DNA of 64,000 nt. Origin: Cyanobacteria bacterium FACHB-63 (GTDB taxonomy: Bacteria > Cyanobacteriota > Cyanobacteriia > Leptolyngbyales > Leptolyngbyaceae). Below the pieces are notes generated by a model. It made no database searches and was not told where the DNA came from. It saw only the letters and a program-made list of their open reading frames with translations. This document shows, in pieces, positions 21,765 to 30,236 of the stretch. The number at the start of each line of letters is the position of its first letter. Position 1 is the first letter of the stretch. Made by a program: the position numbers and the translations under genes. The stretch is from assembly GCA_014695255.1 (NCBI GenBank), contig JACJNX010000028.1, positions 62,001 through 126,000 on the forward strand, given 5' to 3'.

Positions 21765-22055
21765 ATGCGCGTCACGCTTGAACAAAGTGGAGGCTTTGCG
21801 GGATTGATGATCACAAAAACGATCGATACTCAAAATCTCTCCTCATCCGAAGCCAAAGAGTTAGAAGAGATGATTCAATCCTCCAATTTCTTTCAAGTAA
21901 CCTCGGTCGTGGAGGCTTTTCCGCAGCCCGATCGATTTGGGTATGTGCTGACGGTCGAGATGGAGGGGCGGACGCATTCGATCGAGATGAGCGAAACGAA
22001 TATGCCCGAATCGGTGCGATCGATTGTGAAGTGGGTGCAGGCGCGATCGCGTTAA
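21765..22055 (+). CDS. Emfourin-like protease inhibitor
   Basis: A 96-aa protein matching the small partner encoded beside protealysin-like proteases, for which emfourin is the characterised example. It begins with the MRVTLEQSGGFAGL strand, has a helical LSSSEAKELEEMIQ segment and an FGYVLTVEMEGRTHSIEM hairpin, and ends in a short helix. It has a GGGGGAGA-like ribosome-binding site and no signal peptide. Gene order, 22-bp spacing and sequence pattern support inhibition of the upstream protease; the inhibition itself is inferred. Confidence 0.8.
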   Translation: MRVTLEQSGGFAGLMITKTIDTQNLSSSEAKELEEMIQSSNFFQVTSVVEAFPQPDRFGYVLTVEMEGRTHSIEMSETNMPESVRSIVKWVQARSR

Positions 22056-22116
22056 TTGGCGATGAATTTAGAGAAAGCGATCGCGGTGGTGTTGAAGCAC
22101 GATCGTTTTGTCGCTG

Positions 22117-22389
22117 TTGAGTGTTTAGGATTCGCCGTTGAGTGTTTAGGATTCGCCGTTGAGTATTTGTGACTCGTCGTTGAGTATTTGTGACTCACCG
22201 TCGAGTGTTTAGGATTCGCCGTTGAGTATTTGTGACTCGCCGTTGAGTATTTGTGACTCGCCGTTGAGTATTTGTGACTCACCGTCGAGTGTTTAGGATT
22301 CGCCGTTGAGTATTTGTGACTCGTCGTTGAGTGTTTGTGACTCATCGTTGAGTATTTGTGACTCACCGTCGAGTGTTTGTGACTCATCG
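22117..22389. repeat. 21-bp minisatellite, 13 units
   Basis: Thirteen contiguous 21-bp units, each close to TTGAGTATTTGTGACTCGCC plus G, with two alternating internal forms (GTGTTTAGGATTCGC and GTATTTGTGACTC). Unit boundaries fall every 21 bp from 22117. Because 21 is a multiple of three, open frames run through it on the minus strand, but two different frames are open and neither looks like a real protein. A degenerate fourteenth unit follows. Confidence 0.92.
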
Positions 22390-22438
22390 CTGAATGTTGC
22401 TGGTTGAGAGGGTGTTTGCAAAGTATCGTTTATTGCGC

Positions 22439-22590
22439 TCACTCGCCCCGAATTCCATTCCGGGGCTAACCGAACGAAGTCCACTGAAGGGGACTAACAA
22501 GCCCGTCTACTCAAGTCTTTAGTCCTTTTCAAAGGACTTCGCACCGATAGCCCCGAATTCCATTCCGGGGCGAAATCGAACGGAGCGAGG
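22439..22590. repeat. Compound multi-hairpin interspersed repeat
   Basis: A 150-bp element with four hairpins. A 22-bp GC-flanked palindrome-like unit (GCCCCGAATT then CATTCCGGGGC-type arm) occurs twice, at 22445-22466 and 22550-22571. Between them lie AGTCC/GGACT (22478-22495) and the perfect 8-bp AGTCCTTT/AAAGGACT (22521-22538). The motifs GAACGAAGTCC and AACAAGCCCGTCTAC resemble the dispersed repeat families of filamentous cyanobacteria. It has no coding content. Confidence 0.7.
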
Positions 22591-22661
22591 AAGTTTTTAT
22601 ACTTTTCAAACATCCTCTGCCCCTAATCTCCCACTTCTTGCATCAGTATTGCGGTCGCCCC

Positions 22662-23474
22662 TCAAACCGACTTGAATTGCAGCACTTGATTCAATTTGCC
22701 GCTCCGATAGCCTTCTAAATCCAGCGTCACATAGAGAAATCCATAAGACTGAAACGCCTCAGTTAACTTCGGTAGATCCGCCTGAATCACAAACTCTTTC
22801 ACTTGTTCCGGGAGTACCTCAATTCGAGCCGTGTCACCCTCCGATCGCACCCGAATATTCTGCCAGCCAAGCTTTCTCAAGTAGACTTCAGCCCGTCCGA
22901 CTCGCTGAAGCTTTGCGATCGTAATCTCTTCGCCATACGGAAAGCGCGAACTCAAACAAGGCTGAGCAGGTTTATCCCAATACGACAACCCTAAATGCTT
23001 CGCGATCGCCCGCACTTCCGCTTTGGTAATCCCAATCTCGGCTAACGGCGATCGTGCTCCCCGCTCTTTTGCTGCTTGAATTCCCGGTCGATAATCGTGC
23101 AAATCATCGGCATTCACGCCGTCAATCACATAGGGATAACCCCACGCCTGAGCCAGTGGTTTGAGCGTGTCATGCAGTTCACTCTTGCAAAAATAACAAC
23201 GATTCACCGGATTCGAGGCATAGTTCGGGTTATCGAGTTCATGCGTCTGCACGACCTTGTGGACAATCCCAATCTCAGCCGCCTGAATTTTGGCATCTTC
23301 GAGATCTTCAGGCAGTAACGAAGGCGATTCAGCCGTCACCGCCACCGCACGATCTCCCAACACATCAAACGCGACCTTTGCGATTAAGGTGCTATCAATC
23401 CCGCCGGAATAAGCGATTAAGGCGCGATCGAGGTCTACAAATAAGCCTTTTAACTGGTCTAATTTCTCATACAT
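22662..23474 (-). CDS. larE: LarE-type ATP-dependent sacrificial sulfur transferase
   Basis: A 270-aa PP-loop protein. The SGGIDST loop at 23-29 binds and adenylylates the substrate, and Cys173 in PCLSSRFPYG corresponds to the sulfur-donating Cys of LarE. LarE makes the nickel-pincer cofactor by thiolating a pyridinium carboxylate. LarB and LarC are not in the window, so the role is inferred from family. I start at ATG 23474 (MYEKLDQLKG), since the longer reading runs into the cp12 terminator. Confidence 0.87.
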   Translation of the reverse strand: MYEKLDQLKGLFVDLDRALIAYSGGIDSTLIAKVAFDVLGDRAVAVTAESPSLLPEDLEDAKIQAAEIGIVHKVVQTHELDNPNYASNPVNRCYFCKSELHDTLKPLAQAWGYPYVIDGVNADDLHDYRPGIQAAKERGARSPLAEIGITKAEVRAIAKHLGLSYWDKPAQPCLSSRFPYGEEITIAKLQRVGRAEVYLRKLGWQNIRVRSEGDTARIEVLPEQVKEFVIQADLPKLTEAFQSYGFLYVTLDLEGYRSGKLNQVLQFKSV

Positions 23475-23517
23475 TGCAGGGAACCGGGAATCAGGGGTAA
23501 TCTCCGTTATGACACAA

Positions 23518-23547
23518 AAAAGCAAGCAGCGATCGCTGCTTGCTTTT
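23518..23547 (-). terminator. cp12 terminator, palindrome centred on HIP1
   Basis: A perfect 30-bp palindrome beginning AAAAGCAAGCAGC and centred on GCGATCGC. On the minus strand it is followed by six T residues, which suits a rho-independent terminator for cp12. A HIP1 octamer forms the loop end of the stem. Confidence 0.83.
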
Positions 23548-23574
23548 ACTCTAGAGATGAGACGTTTTCAATGC

Positions 23575-23805
23575 TTACTCGTCGTAAACGCGGCACTCTA
23601 GCGCGTCGGGGTTGTCATCACAATACTGTTCAAGCGAGTTTTTCGGCTTCATGGTTTGGCGTTGGTGAGCCGCTTCTGCCTGCAACTCTTCCACGGCATC
23701 CCATGCCGCAGCACACTCGCCCGAATTCGACCCGCTAACATCACAGGCTTTGCGAGCATTCTCACGCTCGACTTCGATTTGCTTTTGAATATCGCTCATT
23801 GCCAT
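23575..23805 (-). CDS. Calvin cycle regulator CP12
   Basis: A 76-aa redox-controlled linker that binds GAPDH and phosphoribulokinase in the dark and switches off the Calvin cycle. Both disulfide pairs are present: Cys21/Cys31 at the N-terminal side and Cys62/Cys71 near the C-terminus. The conserved AWDAVEELQAEAAHQ core and the CDDNPDALECRVYDE tail are intact. An AAGGA site lies 8 bases before the ATG at 23805. It is monocistronic and followed by its own terminator. Confidence 0.96.
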   Translation of the reverse strand: MAMSDIQKQIEVERENARKACDVSGSNSGECAAAWDAVEELQAEAAHQRQTMKPKNSLEQYCDDNPDALECRVYDE

Positions 23806-24125
23806 AGGATTCGTCCTTAATTTTCAAAACAGAATTCTGTGCGAGAGAGTAGAACCGATCGTCTGTCTGGGCTAAACACGAAGACCGACAGAACTACCAA
23901 CATATCAGCTTAGGACATTGATCCTATTTAATTCTGCTAGCTGGAAGACAGTCCAGAGAGTGCTGACTCAGTTTTTGTATATCTATATTAATCGGTGACG
24001 AACGATTCTGGCGACTCTACCGCAGGTGCGGTCTTCCGATCCCTCTTTCTTCGGATCTACAACCGTGTTCTACACTGGATCTACTGCGAAGTTTCTTTCG
24101 AGTCTTTACACAGGAGCGATCGCAC
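23806..24125. promoter_or_regulatory. Divergent promoter region of cp12 and the FIST gene
   Basis: A 320-bp intergenic region with no gene. On the plus strand a TATATT box at 23984-23989 sits in an AT-rich stretch about 140 bp before the FIST gene. The stretch after it has a hairpin ACCGC/GCGGT (24019-24032) and a direct repeat GGATCTAC at about 24055 and 24078, so the FIST mRNA may have a structured leader. The cp12 promoter must also lie here. Confidence 0.4.
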
Positions 24126-25388
24126 ATGACAAAACCCTTAAATTCAATGCGGTGGGCAAGTGCACTCTCAACTCGCCCATTTTTAGAAGCAGCGGTCGAG
24201 GAAGTGGTGACGCAGGCGCAAACGACGCTGCAAGCTTCGCCGGATCTGGGGTTTGTGTTCATCTCGTCGGCGTTCGCGAGTGAGTATTCTCGATTGTTGC
24301 CGTTGCTGCGGGACAAGCTTCCGGGGGTGTCGATCGTCGGGTGCAGCGGTGGCGGAATTGTGGGCATGACGGCACGTGGCAAGGTGCGAGAGGTCGAAGA
24401 AGAACCGGCGCTGAGTCTGGTGTTGGCACATTTGCCAGGGGTGAAAGTCGCTCCGTTTTACGCCTCTGCGAGCGATTTGCCCGATTTAGACAGTGCGCCG
24501 AATACCTGGACAGATTTAATCGGAGTTGCGCCCTCAGACTCGCCAAATTTTGTCTTATTAGCCGACTTGCCTCGCATTAATGATTTACTGCAAGGCTTAG
24601 ATTTTGCCTATCCAGGAGCGGCGAAAGTTGGAGGGTTGGCAAGCTCTGGGATGCTGGGCGGCGGCGCGACTGGGCTATTTTGTGACGATCGCTTCTATCG
24701 AGAGGGAGCAGTGGGAGTAGCGCTGAGCGGCAATATTGTTCTGGATACGATCGTGGCTCAAGGCTGTCGTCCCATTGGTCAGCCGTACTGGGTCATAGAG
24801 GGAGAGAGAAACATCTTGCTGGCGATGCAGGAAGATGATGGCTCCGGTTTACCCTCCGATCGCTGCGCCGTGAAGCTCTCTCCCTTAGAGCAATTACAAG
24901 AGCTAGTTCAAGGCTTGAACGAAGACGATCGGCTCTTGGCGCAGCAGAATCACATCTTCATTGGAGTGGCGCAGAACGGCTTTAAGCAGACTTTGGAACC
25001 AGGCGATTTCTTGATTCGGAATTTGTTGGGAGTTGATCCGCGAGTCGGGGCAATCGCGATCGGCGATCTGATTCGTCCGGGGCAGCGCATTCAATTTCAC
25101 CTCAGAGATGCGGAAACTTCTGCGGAAGATTTAGACTTGTTGCTACGACGATACGTGCAGGCGAGTCAAGAGAATCCGTCTGCGATCGGGGCACTGATGT
25201 TTTCCTGCTTGGGACGGGGCGAAGGGCTGTATGGAGAGCCGAATTTTGATTCGCAGTTGGTGAACGAATATTTGAAAGATTTGCCGATCGCAGGCTTTTT
25301 CTGCAACGGTGAAATTGGGCCTGTAGGTGGCAGCACGTTTTTGCACGGCTACACCTCAGTTTTTGGAATTTGTCGAGAGAAGGAATAA
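24126..25388 (+). CDS. FIST-domain protein
   Basis: A 420-aa protein with FIST N-terminal and C-terminal sensory domains. The N-terminal part has GFVFISSAFASEYSRLLPLL and the IVGCSGGGIVG turn; the C-terminal part has PSAIGALMFSCLGRGEGLYG and PIAGFFCNGEIGPVGG, all family hallmarks. FIST domains are thought to bind small ligands such as amino acids. No kinase or output domain is fused. The next gene, trmB, begins 5 bp after its stop, so they probably share a transcript. Confidence 0.93.
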   Translation: MTKPLNSMRWASALSTRPFLEAAVEEVVTQAQTTLQASPDLGFVFISSAFASEYSRLLPLLRDKLPGVSIVGCSGGGIVGMTARGKVREVEEEPALSLVLAHLPGVKVAPFYASASDLPDLDSAPNTWTDLIGVAPSDSPNFVLLADLPRINDLLQGLDFAYPGAAKVGGLASSGMLGGGATGLFCDDRFYREGAVGVALSGNIVLDTIVAQGCRPIGQPYWVIEGERNILLAMQEDDGSGLPSDRCAVKLSPLEQLQELVQGLNEDDRLLAQQNHIFIGVAQNGFKQTLEPGDFLIRNLLGVDPRVGAIAIGDLIRPGQRIQFHLRDAETSAEDLDLLLRRYVQASQENPSAIGALMFSCLGRGEGLYGEPNFDSQLVNEYLKDLPIAGFFCNGEIGPVGGSTFLHGYTSVFGICREKE

Positions 25389-25393
25389 GGTTT

Positions 25394-26029
25394 GTGGCGA
25401 TCGTTCGAGTTCGAGAACACGTTAATCCACTGAGTCGAAAATATCAAACTCCCACGGCTCCACCGGATTGGGATCAGGTGTTTGCTGATCCATCACGTCC
25501 GTTACACCTAGATATTGGTTGCGGTCGGGGGGTCTTTTTGCTGAAGATGGCGCAAGCCGAGCCAGAGTGGAATTATTTGGGCTTAGAAATTCGAGAACTG
25601 ATCGTCGATCAAGCGCTGGAATGGCGCAACAAAGCAGGCTTAAAGAATTTACATTACATTTTTTGCAATGTCAGCAACTCGCTACAGCCCATTTTGGCAT
25701 CGTTGAAACCGGGTACTTTAGCGCGAGTGAGCATTCAGTTTCCTGATCCCTGGTTTAAGCGCAAACACCAAAAGCGGCGGGTGGTGCAGCCAGAAGTGGT
25801 CGCAACGCTGGCAGAGTTTATGAATCCGGGGGCGATCGTCTTTCTGCAATCCGACATTCTGGATGTGGCGAAGAAGATGGTCGATCGCTTTGCTGAATCC
25901 CCTAGGTTTGTGCGGGAAGGCACAGACTGGCTGCCCAATAATCCGCTGCCCATTCCAACCGAGCGCGAACTCATGGTCGCATCATTTGGCGACCCGATTT
26001 ATCGAGCGACTTTCCGCAAGTCAGAGTAA
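25394..26029 (+). CDS. trmB: tRNA (guanine-N7)-methyltransferase
   Basis: TrmB makes m7G46 in tRNA using S-adenosylmethionine. The SAM motif LHLDIGCGRGVFL and the substrate block QFPDPWFKRKHQKRR are diagnostic, as is the PTERE segment near the C-terminus. I choose the GTG at 25394 (211 aa) because an AAGG site precedes it; a start at 25370 would overlap the FIST gene. Confidence 0.94.
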   Translation: MAIVRVREHVNPLSRKYQTPTAPPDWDQVFADPSRPLHLDIGCGRGVFLLKMAQAEPEWNYLGLEIRELIVDQALEWRNKAGLKNLHYIFCNVSNSLQPILASLKPGTLARVSIQFPDPWFKRKHQKRRVVQPEVVATLAEFMNPGAIVFLQSDILDVAKKMVDRFAESPRFVREGTDWLPNNPLPIPTERELMVASFGDPIYRATFRKSE

Positions 26030-26257
26030 ATCTGTCGTTTGAAAAGTTAACAAATCGAATTGGCAACCTTTCTAACATTAAAGCGAGAAGGCGCAGAATC
26101 GACGCGATCGCCCTGCTTTGTCTTTAACTTGCAACGATTGATTACAGGGCTCGTGGAACAGAGCGCAGTAACAATCCCATCAGCTAAGCTAAGTGAATTA
26201 CACATGTTGCGACCTACGACCCTTTACGAACCTTATTAGCTTTGCCAGAATCTCGAC

Positions 26258-26518
26258 ATGGGAAAAGCAGGAAAGGCACTCAAACAGGTACTCTCCACCT
26301 ATGGAATCAGCCAAAATCGTCTGGCTGTGACAATGGGAATCAATCGATCGACCGTGCATCAATGGGTAAATGAGATTAGCGATCCCCTTGCCGAAGCCGT
26401 CACGCACATGATCAAGGCGCTGCGGGAGATTAACAGCACCGCAGCCGAAGACTTTATCGATTTGTATCTAGAACGTCAACCGCCGCAACCTTCAACTGAG
26501 CCTGAAGATAATCTGTAA
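26258..26518 (+). CDS. Small Xre-type helix-turn-helix protein
   Basis: An 86-aa DNA-binding protein. Residues 8-60 form an Xre-type HTH (LKQVLSTYGISQNRLAVTMG, then INRSTVHQWVNE as recognition helix). No effector domain is present. Its targets are unknown. It stands alone between trmB and the glucan phosphorylase gene, 228 bp after trmB. Confidence 0.85.
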   Translation: MGKAGKALKQVLSTYGISQNRLAVTMGINRSTVHQWVNEISDPLAEAVTHMIKALREINSTAAEDFIDLYLERQPPQPSTEPEDNL

Positions 26519-26731
26519 TTCTGCGTTGTCGCCCATCAAATAGTGCTAGAAAACGATAGAACAGGACTAAAGTGAAACGAGTTAAAATCCGAATCTATCG
26601 ATCGTGGTTTGAACCTTAGGCTACGCTCTGTCCACTTGTGGATTCGGAATTTTTGGAAATCAGACAAGCTGCAAGACCCATTTCCAAAGTTCAGAGTTCA
26701 TCGTTTAAGAAAGCAAAGAGATCTCCAACCT

Positions 26732-28951
26732 ATGACCTATATTTCAACTGTCAATCCGGCTGACAGACTGAGTGCACGTTTACCTCAAGCCTTGAAGCCG
26801 CTGGCTGAGATTGCATATAACTACTGGTGGTGTTGGACACCGGATATGATTTCGCTGTTTCAGTCGATCAATCCCGATGAATGGGAACGCTGCGGACATA
26901 ATCCGATCGCACTACTTGAAACCATTAGCTACGATCGCTTGACTCAACTGGCTTCTGAACCGAACTACATGGAGCGACTCAAGCGCCTGTCAGAACAGTT
27001 CGCCCAATATGTCAATTCAACCGATACTTGGTCGAGCCGCGTTGCCCCCCAGATTACACCAGAGCATCCGATCGCGTATTTCTGCGCCGAGTTTGGTCTG
27101 CACGAATCGCTGCAAATCTATTCGGGTGGTCTAGGAATTTTAGCTGGGGATCACTTGAAGTCTGCTTCAGATTTGGGTGTTCCTTTGGTCGCGGTGGGTT
27201 TGCTTTATCGCCAAGGCTATTTCCGTCAGCGCTTAAATCAAAGTGGCTGGCAAGAAGACTACTACATCAACAATCCGTTCGAGCGTTTGCCGCTGCAATT
27301 GTTGACCGATGCAGATGGACAGCCTTTGGTGTTTGAAGTGCTGGTGCGGCATCGGAACGTCAAAGTGCAAGTCTGGAAGGCTCAAGTCGGACGAGTCAGC
27401 TTGTTCCTGATGGATACCAATCGCGAAGACAATGATCCCATCGATCGCTGGCTCACAGGTCACTTGTATGGCGGCAACCAAGAAACCCGCATCGCTCAAG
27501 AAGTGATTTTAGGAATCGGTGGCGTTCGGGCACTCAAAACCGTCGGAATTGAACCTTCTGTTTATCATTTGAACGAAGGACACGCGGCATTCTGTCTACT
27601 TGAAGTCTGTCGTCAAGAGATTGAGAAAACCGGCAAATCGTTCTACGACATTGAGAAGTCTGTGCGCGATCGCTGTGTGTTCACAACTCATACCCCGGTT
27701 CCTGCCGGACATGATGTGTTCTCCGCCGATTTGATGGATTCGTTCTTCGCTAAATACTGGGGAGAGTTGGGACTATCTCGCGAACAGTTCCTTGCCTTGG
27801 GCGCGCGTCGATTGGGTGATCCTTGGGAGCCGTTTGGCATGACGGTGCTGGCGCTGCGGTTGTGTCGATCGGCAAACGGAGTCAGCGAACTCCACGGAGA
27901 AGTCTCGCGCAAAATGTGGACAGTTCTCTATCCTGAAAAGAGCGAAGAGAATGTGCCGATCGGCTATATCACTAATGGCGTTCATGCTGGCACCTGGACT
28001 TCTGCAATGATGGCGGATCTATACCGCAAGTATCTGGGTGAAGACTGGACAACTAAAGTGCTTGATCCCCAGACTTGGGCGAAGATCGACAACGCACCGG
28101 ATGAGGAAATTTGGTGGCGGCATCAAATTCTTAAAGAACGGTTAGTGGCTCACACCCGCCAGAAGGTGAAGACTGCACGACAAAATCGTGGGGAAGATTG
28201 GAGCTTGATCGAAGCAAGCGATCACCTGCTTGATCCAAAGATTTTGACGATCGGGTTTGCCCGTCGATTCAGTCCTTACAAACGCGGCGATCTGCTGCTG
28301 AGAGATGCTGAAAAAGCACTAAAAATCTTCAGCAATGATGAGCGCCCTGTTCAAATCATCTTCTCTGGCAAGGCTCACCCTGCCGACGAAGAAGGCAAGC
28401 GGATTATCCAACGCATCATGGAATGGTGTAAAACCAATCCGCATGTGCGCGATCGCGTTGCCTTTGTCGAAGATTACGATATGCACACCGCTCGTAAGCT
28501 TGTTCAAGGAGTCGATGTGTGGCTGAACAATCCCCGTCGTCCTTTAGAGGCTTCGGGAACGAGTGGTCAGAAGGTCTGCTTTAATGGTGGTCTTAATTGC
28601 AGCGTTCTCGATGGCTGGTGGTGCGAAGGCTACAAAACCGATGCCAACGGTAAAGCGCTGAATGGTTGGGCGATCGGTGAAGATGCTCACACCAGCGATC
28701 AGGCACTTCAAGACAAGATCGATTCCGATTCACTGTATGACCTGCTAGAAAACCAAATCATTCCGCTCTACTACGAACAGGATGAGAACGGCATTCCTCA
28801 CGGTTGGATTCAGATGATGAAGGCATCGATTAAGACGAACTGCCCAGCATTTAATACTCACCGCATGATCGCGGATTATGTGGCGCAGGTGTATGCTCCG
28901 GGTATTCAGGCAGATGTGCCGCTAACATTGGCGAAAGTGCCGCAAAGTTAG
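26732..28951 (+). CDS. glgP: Alpha-glucan (glycogen) phosphorylase
   Basis: A GT35-family phosphorylase of about 739 aa that releases glucose-1-phosphate from glycogen. It is the shorter type with an N-terminal NYWWCWTPD region, a YFCAEFGLHESLQIYSGGLG block and the pyridoxal phosphate lysine in EASGTSGQKVCFNGG. I start at ATG 26732 (MTYISTVNP); an upstream reading from 26609 adds 41 residues without family support. It probably supplies sugar phosphate in the dark. A very strong hairpin terminates it. Confidence 0.93.
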   Translation: MTYISTVNPADRLSARLPQALKPLAEIAYNYWWCWTPDMISLFQSINPDEWERCGHNPIALLETISYDRLTQLASEPNYMERLKRLSEQFAQYVNSTDTWSSRVAPQITPEHPIAYFCAEFGLHESLQIYSGGLGILAGDHLKSASDLGVPLVAVGLLYRQGYFRQRLNQSGWQEDYYINNPFERLPLQLLTDADGQPLVFEVLVRHRNVKVQVWKAQVGRVSLFLMDTNREDNDPIDRWLTGHLYGGNQETRIAQEVILGIGGVRALKTVGIEPSVYHLNEGHAAFCLLEVCRQEIEKTGKSFYDIEKSVRDRCVFTTHTPVPAGHDVFSADLMDSFFAKYWGELGLSREQFLALGARRLGDPWEPFGMTVLALRLCRSANGVSELHGEVSRKMWTVLYPEKSEENVPIGYITNGVHAGTWTSAMMADLYRKYLGEDWTTKVLDPQTWAKIDNAPDEEIWWRHQILKERLVAHTRQKVKTARQNRGEDWSLIEASDHLLDPKILTIGFARRFSPYKRGDLLLRDAEKALKIFSNDERPVQIIFSGKAHPADEEGKRIIQRIMEWCKTNPHVRDRVAFVEDYDMHTARKLVQGVDVWLNNPRRPLEASGTSGQKVCFNGGLNCSVLDGWWCEGYKTDANGKALNGWAIGEDAHTSDQALQDKIDSDSLYDLLENQIIPLYYEQDENGIPHGWIQMMKASIKTNCPAFNTHRMIADYVAQVYAPGIQADVPLTLAKVPQS

Positions 28952-28964
28952 TCGATCGTCTCTA

Positions 28965-29015
28965 AACATAAATCCGCTCAGTTCCAAGTTTGTTGGAACT
29001 GAGCGGATTTATGTT
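28965..29015 (+). terminator. Terminator of the glucan phosphorylase gene
   Basis: A perfect 23-bp stem (28965-28987 against 28993-29015) with a 5-base loop. The core is AAATCCGCTCAGTTCCAA. The closing arm ends GGATTTATGTT, which lacks a long T-run, so it may act as a strong processing or attenuation hairpin as well as a terminator. Confidence 0.8.
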
Positions 29016-29099
29016 GAAACAGATTGAGCAGACAGAGGAAGTAGAAGCGATCTCATTAAGTCAAGTGGTACCATTTGACAAAAGAGTGTAACGGCTTCA

Positions 29100-30236
29100 A
29101 TGCTAAAGAGTCTAGAGCTTATTAATTTTAAGAGTCATCGATCGACACATCTAGATTTAGATGACTCACGTTTACACGCATTAGTAGGACAGAATAGTTC
29201 TGGAAAAACGTCTATTCTGCAAGCCTTGCATTATCTTAGCCTGCTCACTGATTCTGATCTTACCAGTATCTTCGCAAATCCTAAATCGCCCGAAACTATT
29301 GTGACAGTAGGGCAAGACAAGATTTCTGTCTCTGGAAGTGGTTTTTGGAAACATCAAAACAAAAAGCCAATCTGGGAAGCTTCTTATGAACTTCAAAAAC
29401 GAAGTGTTGATTTCTGGTCGCCAAAAGTGTCGTGGAAAATTGATCAAGAGCCAATAACAATCGACGGATGGAGCGCGTCATTTAAAAATGCTCCAAAACC
29501 AATACACCAAGAATTAGGACAGACAGTTTATCTGAAGCTTGTAGTAGCTAATCTTGCAAGAGCAGACTATAGCGAAGCAATTACGCCACGAGTTAAATCT
29601 GACGGATCAGAATTAGCACCAACTTTAGACTATCTTCGTAACGAGACTCCGGAACAATTTCAATCTCTACAGGAAATGCTAAAGCAGGTTGTTCCAGGAG
29701 TTCAAAAAATAGGTGTAAGGCGAGCTAAGGTAAGAATTAAGCGTCCAAAGTTTAGTCAAGCTGATGGAAAAATATTCTCATACGAAGAAAGTCAGGAAAT
29801 CGTAGGACAAGAAGTAGTATTAGATATGAATACGGGTGATCGCATTCCCGCCCATGCAGTTAGCGAAGGTACAATGTTAGCGCTAGGATTGCTAACTGTC
29901 TTAATGAGTCCCGAACAACCAAATTTAGTATTACTAGATGATGTTGAACAAGGACTTCATCCAAAAGCACAACGAGAATTAATGACAGTTTTTAAGCAAA
30001 TTATCCAAGCTAATCCAAACTTACAAATTATCTTCTCTACTCACTCTCCATACATTGTGGATGAGTTAATGCCTTCACAAGTTCACGTTTTGAGCAACAC
30101 AAACTCAGGCTTTACTCGCTGTAAACGATTAGATGAACATCCCGATATCGAATGGGCAAAGCAGACCCTAACAACTGGAGAATTTTGGGATGCTGAGGGA
30201 GAAGATTGGGTGACGGCTGGAGAGGTGAATGCTTGA
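29100..30236 (+). CDS. OLD-like AAA/ABC-type ATPase
   Basis: A 378-aa ATPase of the AAA_15/OLD-like group. Walker A is GQNSSGKTS (30-38). An ABC-like signature region is VSEGTMLALGLL (254-265), Walker B is NLVLLDDVEQGLHP (275-288), and the switch His lies in STHSP (313-317). These features match the ATPase half of OLD nucleases and of the AriA, PtuA and Gabija-type defence proteins. The C-terminal TOPRIM nuclease of true OLD proteins is missing; the next gene supplies a TOPRIM-like protein with an 8-bp overlap. It is AT-rich and preceded by the glgP terminator, so it is an independent unit. Confidence 0.85.
   Translation: MLKSLELINFKSHRSTHLDLDDSRLHALVGQNSSGKTSILQALHYLSLLTDSDLTSIFANPKSPETIVTVGQDKISVSGSGFWKHQNKKPIWEASYELQKRSVDFWSPKVSWKIDQEPITIDGWSASFKNAPKPIHQELGQTVYLKLVVANLARADYSEAITPRVKSDGSELAPTLDYLRNETPEQFQSLQEMLKQVVPGVQKIGVRRAKVRIKRPKFSQADGKIFSYEESQEIVGQEVVLDMNTGDRIPAHAVSEGTMLALGLLTVLMSPEQPNLVLLDDVEQGLHPKAQRELMTVFKQIIQANPNLQIIFSTHSPYIVDELMPSQVHVLSNTNSGFTRCKRLDEHPDIEWAKQTLTTGEFWDAEGEDWVTAGEVNA

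Noticed and set aside
22117-22389. CRISPR array
   Set aside because: The 21-bp units are contiguous with no variable spacers, and no cas gene lies nearby.
22052-22484. Minus-strand open frames through the 21-bp array encoding HKYST-type or NDESQ-type repeats
   Set aside because: Two different frames are open only because the unit length is a multiple of three; neither has a good start or a folded domain.
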